This document shows positions 56,935 to 64,000 of a stretch of 64,000 nt of DNA, one piece after another. Source of the stretch: Arthrobacter echini (lineage in GTDB: Bacteria > Actinomycetota > Actinomycetes > Actinomycetales > Micrococcaceae); contig NZ_VSLD01000001.1 of the NCBI RefSeq assembly GCF_008107445.1, positions 868,001 through 932,000 of the forward strand. Reading direction: 5' to 3'. The notes below the pieces were generated by a model. It searched no databases. It saw nothing but the letters and a program-made list of their open reading frames with translations, and was not told the DNA's origin. How positions within the stretch are numbered: position 1 is the stretch's first letter; the number at the start of each line of letters is the position of its first letter. A program made the translations under genes and the position numbers.

Positions 56935-58125
56935 CTAGGCGGAGACGCCCTGTGGCTTGAGGACCACCTTGATGGCGCCGTCGGTCTTCTTCTGGAAGTT
57001 CTTGTACGCGGCAGGCGCCTCGTCGATCGAGACCTCGTGCGTCATGAGGTCGGTGACGCCCAGGGGATCGGAGGCCTCCTCGACGATCGGCAGGAGCTCG
57101 TCCGTCCAGCGACGCACATTGCACTGACCCATGCGGAACTGGATCTGCTTGTCGAACATGGTCAGCAGCGGCATGGGGCTCGCGGCTCCTCCATAGACGC
57201 CGCTGAGGGAGAGCGTGCCGCCGCGGCGGACGGCGTCGATGGCCGAGTGGAGGACCGTCATGCGGTCGCTGCCGCCGGTCTCCATCACCTTCTGCGCCAG
57301 CTTGTCCGGCAGGATGCCGACGGCGTTCTGGGCGAAGGCGCCTACGGGGGAGCCGTGGGCTTCCATTCCCACGGCATCCACGATGGCGTCCGGTCCGCGG
57401 CCACCGGTCATGCTGCGCAGTTCCTCCGCGGTCTCCTCCGAGAAGTCGATGGTCTCGATCCCATGGCGCGCCGCCATCTCACGGCGCTCGGGGACGGGCT
57501 CGACGCCGATCACGCGATGCCCGAGATACCTGCCGATCCGGGCCGCGAATTGTCCCACGGGACCCAGGCCGTAGACCGTGAGCACACCGTCCTTCGGTAC
57601 GTCTGCGTACTGGACGCCCTGCCAGGCGGTGGGCAGGATGTCGGACAGGTAGAGGTACCGCTCGTCCGGCAGGTCCGAGCCGACCTTGACCGGGCCGTAG
57701 TCCGCGAAGGGCACCCGCAGGTACTCGGCCTGGCCACCGGGCACCGAGCCGTAGAGGGCCGAGAAGCCGAGGAGCGCGGCACCCGAGCCCTGCTCGTGCA
57801 CCTGGGTGGTCTCGCACTGGGACTGGAGCCCCCGCGTGCACATGTAGCAGTGGCCGCAGGAGATGTTGAAGGGGATCACCACGCGGTCTCCCACCTTCAG
57901 CTTCGTGACCGCCGAGCCGACCTCCTCGACGATCCCCATGGGCTCGTGACCCAGGATGTCACCCTTCGCCATGTACGGGCCGAGGACCTCGTACAGATGG
58001 AGGTCGGATCCGCAGATGGCGGTGGAGGTGATGCGAACAATGGCGTCCGTGGGCTCCTGAATGGTGGGATCCGGGACGTTCTCCACGCTGACGTTGCGCT
58101 TACCCTGCCAGGTCACTGCCTTCAT
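56935..58125 (-). CDS. Zinc-dependent alcohol dehydrogenase (formaldehyde dehydrogenase-like)
   Basis: 396 residues of the medium-chain dehydrogenase family. Catalytic zinc ligands are Cys38 in AICGSDLHLY and His60-Glu61 in LGHEPMG. The structural zinc uses Cys90, 93, 96 and 104. The NAD-binding motif is VYGLGPVGQFAARIG. An insertion in the C-terminal part (GMEAHGSPVGAFAQ) is the feature that resembles glutathione-independent formaldehyde dehydrogenases. The substrate is uncertain. Confidence 0.9.
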   Translation of the reverse strand: MKAVTWQGKRNVSVENVPDPTIQEPTDAIVRITSTAICGSDLHLYEVLGPYMAKGDILGHEPMGIVEEVGSAVTKLKVGDRVVIPFNISCGHCYMCTRGLQSQCETTQVHEQGSGAALLGFSALYGSVPGGQAEYLRVPFADYGPVKVGSDLPDERYLYLSDILPTAWQGVQYADVPKDGVLTVYGLGPVGQFAARIGRYLGHRVIGVEPVPERREMAARHGIETIDFSEETAEELRSMTGGRGPDAIVDAVGMEAHGSPVGAFAQNAVGILPDKLAQKVMETGGSDRMTVLHSAIDAVRRGGTLSLSGVYGGAASPMPLLTMFDKQIQFRMGQCNVRRWTDELLPIVEEASDPLGVTDLMTHEVSIDEAPAAYKNFQKKTDGAIKVVLKPQGVSA

Positions 58126-58223
58126 GTGTGTTCCTCCGAATACTAAGTAGGCTTTCCTTCATCCACTATTCACCCATTGCCCACGAATGGGAAGCCGGAC
58201 CGCCCGTCGCCTAGCCTTGAGAG

Positions 58224-58952
58224 GTGCTGCTTCTGAGATCTCCCGCCGTCCGGGTCGGCCTGTCCGTCGCCCTCGCCACGGGACTGTACGGATTGTCCTT
58301 CGGGGCACTGTCGGTGGCCGCCGGCCTGGACGTCCTCCAGACCATGGCGCTCAGCCTGCTGCTGTTCAGCGGCGGATCCCAGTTCGCGTTCATCGGTGTC
58401 GTCGCTGGAGGGGGCAGTGGTATCTCAGCCATGTCCGCGGCAGCCCTGCTGGGGATCCGCAATGGCGTCTACGGCATGCAGCTCAATGTCCTGTTGCGTC
58501 CCTCGCGCCGGCGGAAGCTGGTCATGGCGCACCTGACCACCGACGAGTCGGCGGCGACCGCCTCAGGTCAGCGGGACCCGGACGAGCAGCGCCGCGGCTT
58601 CTGGGCCGCCGGCATCGGCGTCTTCGTCCTCTGGAACCTGTTCACCCTCGTCGGCGCGGTGGTGGGCAATGCGATGGGTGATCCTGCCCGCTGGGGGCTC
58701 GACGGAGCCGCCGTCGCCGCCTTCCTCGGCCTTCTCTGGCCACGGATCCAGGCAAGGGAACCGGCCGCGATCGCCGTCGTCTGCGCGGTGGTCACCCTGA
58801 TCGCCGTGCCGTTCGTGCCCTCGGGCGTGCCCATTCTCATCGCCGCCGTGGTAGCCGCGGTGCTCGGCCTGTCGGGGTTCGGCCCGCCGACCGAGGGTCT
58901 GGAGCCCGACGTCGAACCGTATCCTCCGGGTGCCCCGAGGGGTGGGTCATGA
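58224..58952 (+). CDS. azlC: AzlC family ABC/branched-chain amino acid exporter subunit
   Basis: 242 residues starting at a GTG. Several helices are visible, with the AzlC hallmark LLFSGGSQFAFIGVV (about residues 45-60) and the IRNGVYGMQLNVLL block. Pairs with the next gene to export branched-chain amino acids such as leucine or azaleucine. The start overlaps nothing; its stop overlaps azlD by four bases. Divergent from the alcohol dehydrogenase across 98 bp. Confidence 0.88.
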   Translation: MLLLRSPAVRVGLSVALATGLYGLSFGALSVAAGLDVLQTMALSLLLFSGGSQFAFIGVVAGGGSGISAMSAAALLGIRNGVYGMQLNVLLRPSRRRKLVMAHLTTDESAATASGQRDPDEQRRGFWAAGIGVFVLWNLFTLVGAVVGNAMGDPARWGLDGAAVAAFLGLLWPRIQAREPAAIAVVCAVVTLIAVPFVPSGVPILIAAVVAAVLGLSGFGPPTEGLEPDVEPYPPGAPRGGS

Positions 58953-59260
58953 GTCTCTGGGGATGGATCCTGATCGCGTGTGCGGTATCGATCGCCACGA
59001 AGTTCCTCGGCTTCCTGGTTCCGGCGAGGCTCCTCGACAATCCGAGGATGCTGCGCGTCGCCGGGTCCCTGACGATCGGGCTGCTGGCGGCGCTGACCGT
59101 GACGAATGCCTTCGCGTCGGGGCAGTCGCTCGTCGTGGACGCCCGGGTTGCTGCGCTCGTCGCGGCCGCCGTCGCACTGTGGCTGAGGGCGCCGTTCCTC
59201 GTGGTGGTGCTGGTGGGAGCGCTCGCGGCCGGGCTGGCACGGCTGCTCGGGGCGGCGTAG
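58949..59260 (+). CDS. azlD: AzlD family small subunit of branched-chain amino acid exporter
   Basis: 103 residues with three to four helices, beginning SLWGWILIACAVSIATKFLG. The conserved arginine/proline loop (VPARLLDNPRMLRVAGS) and the C-terminal helix pair fit AzlD. Coupled to azlC by an ATGA overlap. Function depends on AzlC. Confidence 0.88.
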   Translation: MSLWGWILIACAVSIATKFLGFLVPARLLDNPRMLRVAGSLTIGLLAALTVTNAFASGQSLVVDARVAALVAAAVALWLRAPFLVVVLVGALAAGLARLLGAA

Positions 59261-59397
59261 GACCCTTCGGCTTCCGCGGTCGCTCCCACTGTCGGTGCTC
59301 CTTCGGTGGGACTGAGCGCTCGTTCCCCGTGTCCGACCCGGTTCAGTGGGATAGGACGCCGCGGCAGCGGTGCACCTCGCGCCTGGGGTACGCCGTG
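59261..59397. other. Convergent intergenic region azlD/ynfA
   Basis: A weak hairpin (TCCCAC near 59284 with GTGGGA near 59306) may terminate both convergent transcripts. Nothing else is seen. Confidence 0.35.
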
Positions 59398-59736
59398 CTA
59401 GGCGGCGGAGCGTGGGGCTGCCATGATGAGCGCGACCCCGACGAGGCAGACCACCGAGCCGATGACATCCCAGCGGTCAGGTCGGAAGCCGTCCACGAGC
59501 ACTCCCCATGCCAGCGAACCCGCCACGAAGACGCCACCGTACGCAGCGAGAATCCGCCCGAAGTGCGGATCAGGTTGCAGGGTCGCGACGAAGCCGTAGG
59601 CGCCGAGCATCATGATGCCGAGCCCGGCCCACCACCACGGTCTACCCTCCCGGACGGCCTGCCAGATCAGCCACGCCCCACCGATCTCGGCGCCTGCGGC
59701 CAGGACGAACAGGACCGTGATGCGCAGCACCGTCAC
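59398..59736 (-). CDS. YnfA family (UPF0060) small membrane protein
   Basis: 112 residues, four helices (about 3-22, 33-50, 61-80 and 88-107). It shows the family pattern [19 protein letters not shown] near the N-terminus and [19 protein letters not shown] in the middle. These resemble SMR-type transporters; a role in small-molecule efflux is inferred for the family only. 64 bp separate its start from the end of ackA, and both genes are on the minus strand. Confidence 0.88.
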   Translation of the reverse strand: MTVLRITVLFVLAAGAEIGGAWLIWQAVREGRPWWWAGLGIMMLGAYGFVATLQPDPHFGRILAAYGGVFVAGSLAWGVLVDGFRPDRWDVIGSVVCLVGVALIMAAPRSAA

Positions 59737-59800
59737 GATGCTCGCGCCCCCGGTGCGGTCCGGGCAGGGGCCCGTCGGACATCAGCGCGGGACCGGGTGA

Positions 59801-60916
59801 TCACGGACCGTTCACGACGGCGGCCGTCGCCTCCGCGATCGCGGCCTCCTCGTCGGTGGGCACCACCAGGACGGGGAAGGCCGAGGCCGTCGAGCTGATC
59901 ACCCTGGCATCCCGGGAGCGTTCGGCGTTGCGCTTCTCGTCCAGTTCGAGGCCGAGCGCGCCGAGCCTGGCGACGACCGCGCTGCGGAAGGCGCCTGCGT
60001 TCTCGCCGATGCCGGCGGTGAAGACCAGCGCCTGCGCTCCCTCCACGGCCACGTGGTATCCGCCGACGTACTTCGCGAGCCGGTAGGAGGCCACGTCGAT
60101 CGCTGTCCTCGCGGTGGCGTCCCCGGATTCAGCGGCCTCGGTGACGGAACGCATGTCGTTGGTTCCCGTGAGGCCCTTCAGCCCGCTGTTGCGGTTGAGC
60201 AACTCGTTCAGCTCCTGCTCCGAGTACCCCTCGCGGAGCAGGAACAGCAGGATGGACGGGTCCACGTCCCCGGAGCGGGACCCCATCACGAGTCCCTCGA
60301 GTGGGGTGAAGCCCATGGAGGTGTCGACGCTCATCCCGTCGCGCACCGCGGTCACCGAGGCCCCGTTCCCGAGGTGGGCGATGACGCCGGTGAACGCCTC
60401 GACGCCGAGCAGTCCGGCAGCACCCCGCGCCACGTAGGCGTGGGACGTGCCGTGGAAGCCGTACCGACGGATGCCGTGCCTGCGGTACAGCTCGTCGGGC
60501 AGCGCGTACCGCCATGCGTACTCGGGCAGGGTCCGGTGGAACGCCGTGTCGAAGACGGCGACCTGCGGCAGGTCCGGCCATTTCCTCGTGATCGCCCGGA
60601 TGCCGGTGACGGCCGCCGGGTTGTGCAGCGGCGCCAGCGGATTGAGCCGCTCGATGGCGCGGGTGATCTCGTTGTCGATCAGCACCGGTTCGCTGAACCG
60701 CTCACCGCCGTGCACCACGCGGTGTCCGACGGCGTCGATGGCGCGGTCACCGAGCGCCTCGGCGACCTCGCGGTCCACGCGGTCGAGGGCGGCAGCATGA
60801 TCGGGCACCTCGGCCTCACCGATGCGCTCCACCAGGCCCTCGGCGAGGATGTCCTCGCCGTCCCGCACCTGGTACTTGAGCGAGGACGAGCCGGAGTTGA
60901 TGACGAGGATGATCAT
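59801..60916 (-). CDS. ackA: Acetate kinase
   Basis: Interconverts acetate and acetyl phosphate with ATP. The N-terminal LVINSGSSSLKYQ carries the nucleotide- and substrate-binding residues, RYGFHGTSHAYVA is the second ASKHA signature, and HLGNGASVTAV and GIGENAGAFRS follow. 371 residues, slightly short of the usual 395-400 because of small loop deletions, all motifs kept. 28 bp downstream of pta. Confidence 0.96.
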   Translation of the reverse strand: MIILVINSGSSSLKYQVRDGEDILAEGLVERIGEAEVPDHAAALDRVDREVAEALGDRAIDAVGHRVVHGGERFSEPVLIDNEITRAIERLNPLAPLHNPAAVTGIRAITRKWPDLPQVAVFDTAFHRTLPEYAWRYALPDELYRRHGIRRYGFHGTSHAYVARGAAGLLGVEAFTGVIAHLGNGASVTAVRDGMSVDTSMGFTPLEGLVMGSRSGDVDPSILLFLLREGYSEQELNELLNRNSGLKGLTGTNDMRSVTEAAESGDATARTAIDVASYRLAKYVGGYHVAVEGAQALVFTAGIGENAGAFRSAVVARLGALGLELDEKRNAERSRDARVISSTASAFPVLVVPTDEEAAIAEATAAVVNGP

Positions 60917-60944
60917 GGGGTCCTGTCCTGGAGGGCGGTGAAGG

Positions 60945-63026
60945 CTAGGAAGAGGCGGACTGCTGGGCCTGGACGGCGGTGATGGCCACCGTGTTGACGA
61001 TGTCCTCGACCGTACAGCCGCGCGAGAGATCGTTGACCGGTTTGCGGAGGCCCTGCAGAACGGGCCCCACGGCCACGGCGCCGGCCGACTGCTGCACGGC
61101 CTTGTACGTGTTGTTGCCGGTGTTCAGGTCAGGGAAGATGAACACCGTCGCCTGCCCGGCGACCTCGGATCCGGGCAGCTTGGAGGCCGCCACCGAGGCG
61201 TCGACGGCGGCGTCGTACTGGATGGGTCCCTCGACGGCGAGATCGGGCCGCAGCTGCCGCACGAGCTCGGTGGCCCGCCGCACCTCGTCGACCGCCCCAC
61301 CCGCACCGGAGGCGCCCGTGGAGTAGGAGAGCATGGCTACGCGGGGTTCGACGCCGAACTGCTGCGCTGTCTCCGCCGAGGCCACGGCGATGTCCGCCAG
61401 CTGTTCATCGTTCGGGTCGGGATTCACGGCGCAGTCACCGTAGACGAGTACGCGGTCCTGCAGCAGCATGAGGAACACCGAGGAGACGATCTTCACGCCC
61501 TCCTTCGTCTTCACGAATTCGAGGGCCGGGCGGATGGTGTTCGCCGTCGTATGGGCAGCACCGGACACCATGCCGTCCACCCTGCCGAGCTGCACCATCA
61601 TGGTGCCGAAGTATGCCCCCTCGAGCATGCGTTCCCTCGCCTGCTCGAACGAGACGTTCTTGTGGGCCCGGAGGCGCGCGTACTCCTCGGCGAACTCGTC
61701 GCGGAGCTCGGACGTCGCGGGGTCCAGAAGGGTGATGCCGGTGAGATCGATGCCCTGGGTCGCGGCCAGCTCGCGCACCCGCGCCTCGGGGCCGAGGACG
61801 GTCAGATCGCAGACGTCACGGCGGTGCAGGATCTCCGCGGCCTTCAGGATCCTGATGTCCTCGCCTTCGGGGAGCACGATCCTGCGGCGTTCGGCCCGGG
61901 CGCGCTGGATCAACTCGTGCAGGAAGCGCAGCGGCGTCACGGTGGCCGGTCGCGGCAGCTCGAGACGCTCGAGCAACTCGTTCTCGTCGACGTGGCGGGA
62001 CCAGGCGCCGAGTGCGGCCGCCGCCTTGCGGCGCAGTCCGCTCGCGATCTCGCCGCGCACCTCGCTCACCTGGCGCGCCACGGTGTAGGTGTCGTCGTCG
62101 AGCGCGAAGACGGGGAACGGCGCCTGCGCCAGGAGTGCGAGGATGTTCGGATCGGGCGCGAGACCGCCGGTCAGGACCAGCGCCGAGGGCACGGGGAACT
62201 CGGGCGAGAACGATGATGCGAGGGTGGCCACGAGGACGTCCGCGCGATCGCCGGGCACGATCACGAGGGCACCGTCGGTGAGCAGGTGCAGGAAGTTGCC
62301 CACGTTCATCGCCGCGACCCGCACGCCGGCGACGTCGCGTTCGAGATTCGGATCACCGGCGATCTGCCGTGCCCCGAGTTCGGCGGCGACCTCCGAGACA
62401 GTGGGCTGGGAGATCTCCGTCAGTTCCGGGATCACGTAGACGGGCCTGCCCGAGCGTCCGGGGCGGATCTGCTCGCTGATGGAGGCGACGGCGTCGTCGG
62501 CCGCCCGGTTGACCATCATCGCGAGGAGGGAGACCTTCGCGGCGTCGAGTTCGCGACGGGCCACGTCCACGGCATCCGCGGCCTCACCGACCCCCATGTC
62601 CTTGGCGCTGACGACCGCCAGCACCATGGCCCCGAGATTGTTGGCAAGACGCGCGTTGAGGTCGAACTCGACGGCCGAGTCGTTTCCGGAGAGATCCGTG
62701 CCCTCGACGATCACGACGTCGCACTCGGCCGCGATCTCGCCGTAGATCGCGACGCAGCGTGCGTCGATCTCGGCCCGGTCCCCCCTCACGAGCAGGGCAC
62801 GGGCCTCCGCACGGGTCAGGCCGCCCCGGGCCCGGCTCGCGGGCAGGTCGAAGGAGCGCTGCATGAGGCGCACCATCGGGTCCGCCGTCGGGTCGTCCCC
62901 CTCGACGATGGGCCGGAAGAAGCCCACACGGTCCGCATGCCGGTGCAGCATGTCGGCCAGCCCGAGCGAGATCAGGGACTTGCCGGAGCCGCTCGTCATG
63001 GCGCTCACATAGATTCCGCGGGTCAT
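60945..63026 (-). CDS. pta: Phosphate acetyltransferase (long form)
   Basis: Makes acetyl phosphate from acetyl-CoA. The ATG for MTRGIYVSAMTSGSGK gives 693 residues; the open frame continues upstream into the desaturase shadow and is not used. An N-terminal P-loop domain (SGSGKS at 12-17) is followed by a DRTGG-type middle domain (about 215-330) and the catalytic PTA domain from about 370. Catalytic-domain blocks include VSGAAHTTANTIRPALE and SYSTGASGAGGAVDEV. The regulatory N-terminus is typical of long Pta. Confidence 0.95.
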   Translation of the reverse strand: MTRGIYVSAMTSGSGKSLISLGLADMLHRHADRVGFFRPIVEGDDPTADPMVRLMQRSFDLPASRARGGLTRAEARALLVRGDRAEIDARCVAIYGEIAAECDVVIVEGTDLSGNDSAVEFDLNARLANNLGAMVLAVVSAKDMGVGEAADAVDVARRELDAAKVSLLAMMVNRAADDAVASISEQIRPGRSGRPVYVIPELTEISQPTVSEVAAELGARQIAGDPNLERDVAGVRVAAMNVGNFLHLLTDGALVIVPGDRADVLVATLASSFSPEFPVPSALVLTGGLAPDPNILALLAQAPFPVFALDDDTYTVARQVSEVRGEIASGLRRKAAAALGAWSRHVDENELLERLELPRPATVTPLRFLHELIQRARAERRRIVLPEGEDIRILKAAEILHRRDVCDLTVLGPEARVRELAATQGIDLTGITLLDPATSELRDEFAEEYARLRAHKNVSFEQARERMLEGAYFGTMMVQLGRVDGMVSGAAHTTANTIRPALEFVKTKEGVKIVSSVFLMLLQDRVLVYGDCAVNPDPNDEQLADIAVASAETAQQFGVEPRVAMLSYSTGASGAGGAVDEVRRATELVRQLRPDLAVEGPIQYDAAVDASVAASKLPGSEVAGQATVFIFPDLNTGNNTYKAVQQSAGAVAVGPVLQGLRKPVNDLSRGCTVEDIVNTVAITAVQAQQSASS

Positions 63027-63241
63027 GAGCCCAGTGTCGCAGGGTCTTCCGACACCCGCTATTTCGGTTCCGTCGCGCACGGTCCTCCCGCGTGTCGAGA
63101 CGGCAGGAACGACCGCCGATCCCTCGATGAGCGGCAACGTCTGCCATCTCGGCGCAAGCGTGAGTGGAAGACGGGGAGTGAGCGCACGCAGAAGCGCCGC
63201 CGCCACGGGAGAACCCGGGACGACGGCGCCCCCGGGACGCT
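63027..63241. other. Intergenic region between desaturase and pta
   Basis: 215 bp. GC-rich sequence near 63196-63236 (GCGCCGCCGCC... with matching GGCGCC) could fold into an imperfect hairpin terminating the desaturase transcript. No ORF is supported. The pta promoter should lie here but no clear hexamers are visible. Confidence 0.35.
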
Positions 63242-64000
63242 CTAGGCCCCGGCGGCCTTCGGTGTGCGATTGGGCAGGGCGAGCTTGAAGATCTTCGCCC
63301 AGGTGGAACCGACCTGCTTGGGCAGGGGGCCCGTGGTGTACGGCAGGCGGTAGCGCGTGCAGATCTCGCGGACCTTCACCGCTACCTCGGCGTACCGGTT
63401 GGACGGCAGGTCCGGGAAGCAGTGGTGCTCGATCTGGTGCGAGAGATTGCCTGTCATGAGGTGCATGAACTTCGAGCCGGAGATGTTCGCCGAGCCGATC
63501 ATCTGCCGGACGTACCAGTCGCCGCGGGTCTCGCCGTCCACCTCCTCCTCCGTGAAGGTGTCCGTCCCGTCGGGGAAGTGGCCGCAGAAGATCACGGCGT
63601 GGGCCCAGAAGTTGCGGATGGCGTTGGCGGCGAGGGTGCCGTAGAGGGCCTGCTTGCCGGAGCCGGTGAGCATGGCGACGGCAGGTGTGGCCGCGTAGTC
63701 CTTGGAGAACTGCTTGACGACCTTGACGCCCACGGCCTTGAGGTCGCGGTTCATGGCCTCCTTGGACTTCAGGCCCTCCTTGTACTCCGGCAGCTCGAGG
63801 TCGTAGAGGGCGATGCCCCACTCGAAGACCGGCGCCAGGATGGCGTTGTACAGCGGGTTGCCGAGGTTGAAGGGCCGCCAGGGCTGATCGGCGTCCATGC
63901 GGAGCAGGTTGTAGCCGATGTCCTTGTCCTTGCCGATGACGTTGGTCCACCGGTGGTGCAGGTCGTTGTGCGTGTGCTGCCAGGACCGCGCGGGCGTGAC
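63242..64000 (-). CDS. Membrane fatty acid desaturase / acyl-CoA desaturase (C-terminal part)
   Basis: The gene runs off the window at base 64000; 252 residues are visible. Two of the three histidine boxes of membrane di-iron desaturases are present: HTHNDLHH in the first 16 visible residues and HQIEHH in NLSHQIEHHCFPDLPSN. The latter HQxxHH form matches the front-end/linoleoyl-type subgroup and the related actinobacterial acyl-lipid desaturases. An apparent ATG at 63898 is internal, because homologous sequence continues upstream. Substrate and position of desaturation are unknown. Confidence 0.9.
   Translation of the reverse strand, partial: VTPARSWQHTHNDLHHRWTNVIGKDKDIGYNLLRMDADQPWRPFNLGNPLYNAILAPVFEWGIALYDLELPEYKEGLKSKEAMNRDLKAVGVKVVKQFSKDYAATPAVAMLTGSGKQALYGTLAANAIRNFWAHAVIFCGHFPDGTDTFTEEEVDGETRGDWYVRQMIGSANISGSKFMHLMTGNLSHQIEHHCFPDLPSNRYAEVAVKVREICTRYRLPYTTGPLPKQVGSTWAKIFKLALPNRTPKAAGA

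Noticed and set aside
60945-63950. Extended pta frame of 1001 codons suggesting a fusion with the desaturase
   Set aside because: The desaturase is in a different frame with clear histidine boxes; Pta starts normally at the ATG ending at 63026.

Overview
The window is 64 kb of very GC-rich, densely packed chromosome. Most genes are close or overlapping, GTG starts are frequent, and many loci sit in gene orders typical of Actinobacteria (ppa-dacB-metalloprotease-tilS-hpt-ftsH-folEPBK-panC-lysS-lsr2-clpC, radA-disA-mutY, pstSCAB). Protein content (Lsr2, DUF2342 metalloprotease, DUF3180, DUF2520, short actinobacterial-type N-acetylglutamate synthase, PstSCAB without PhoU) points to a Micrococcaceae member, most likely an Arthrobacter-like species. 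That placement is inference from gene content, not a database search. No insertion sequence, CRISPR array, rRNA or prophage structural gene was seen.

Layout. 0-5 kb: start of a diacylglycerol kinase (partial, minus), serS, a HAD phosphatase, glycerate kinase and NADP-glutamate dehydrogenase. 5-6.3 kb (minus): a SatD-like/HTH protein and inorganic pyrophosphatase. 6.4-24.9 kb (plus): a long housekeeping run. It holds dacB, a DUF2342 metalloprotease, tilS, hpt, ftsH, the folate set folE-folP-folB-folK, DUF3180 and two bacterial-PH membrane proteins, a DUF2520 oxidoreductase-like gene, panC, lysS, a small membrane protein, lsr2 and clpC, and ends in a 16-bp terminator hairpin. 25-30.5 kb: an S9 peptidase, a GNAT acetyltransferase, CsbD and the PTS-dependent dihydroxyacetone kinase dhaKLM. 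30.5-35.4 kb (minus): mutY, disA (c-di-AMP synthase), radA and an FUSC-type membrane protein. 35.6-41.3 kb is phosphate uptake: pstSCAB behind a candidate PHO box, converging on a DUF47-PiT pair.

41.5-47 kb is the least conserved-looking part. It holds an unknown protein, tRNA-Lys(UUU), a membrane protein, a secreted nuclease/phosphatase-fold protein, a small hydrophilic protein, a repressor-like HTH protein translationally coupled to a seven-helix membrane protein, and an ORF-free gap carrying a candidate small-RNA unit. 47-51.3 kb (minus): a fructose PTS operon (fruR, fruK, fruA, then HPr) with a clear candidate operator. 51.6-56.9 kb: a GlsB-type membrane protein, an unknown EcsC-like protein, DUF445, a glycerophosphodiesterase and a GH15 glucoamylase-type enzyme. 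56.9-64 kb: a zinc alcohol dehydrogenase, AzlC/AzlD, YnfA, acetate kinase and phosphotransacetylase, and the C-terminal part of a membrane fatty acid desaturase that runs off the window.

Several systems connect. Two PTS branches (fructose and dihydroxyacetone) need the same EI, which is absent here, and each has its own HPr or HPr-like domain. High- and low-affinity phosphate importers sit tail to tail. Pta-AckA and Ppa handle acetyl phosphate and pyrophosphate. The most interesting observations are regulatory: a hairpin between Shine-Dalgarno and start of ftsH, candidate ClgR, PHO and FruR sites, a palindrome overlapping the -10 of the repressor/membrane-protein pair, and the orphan promoter-terminator unit near 46.9-47.06 kb.
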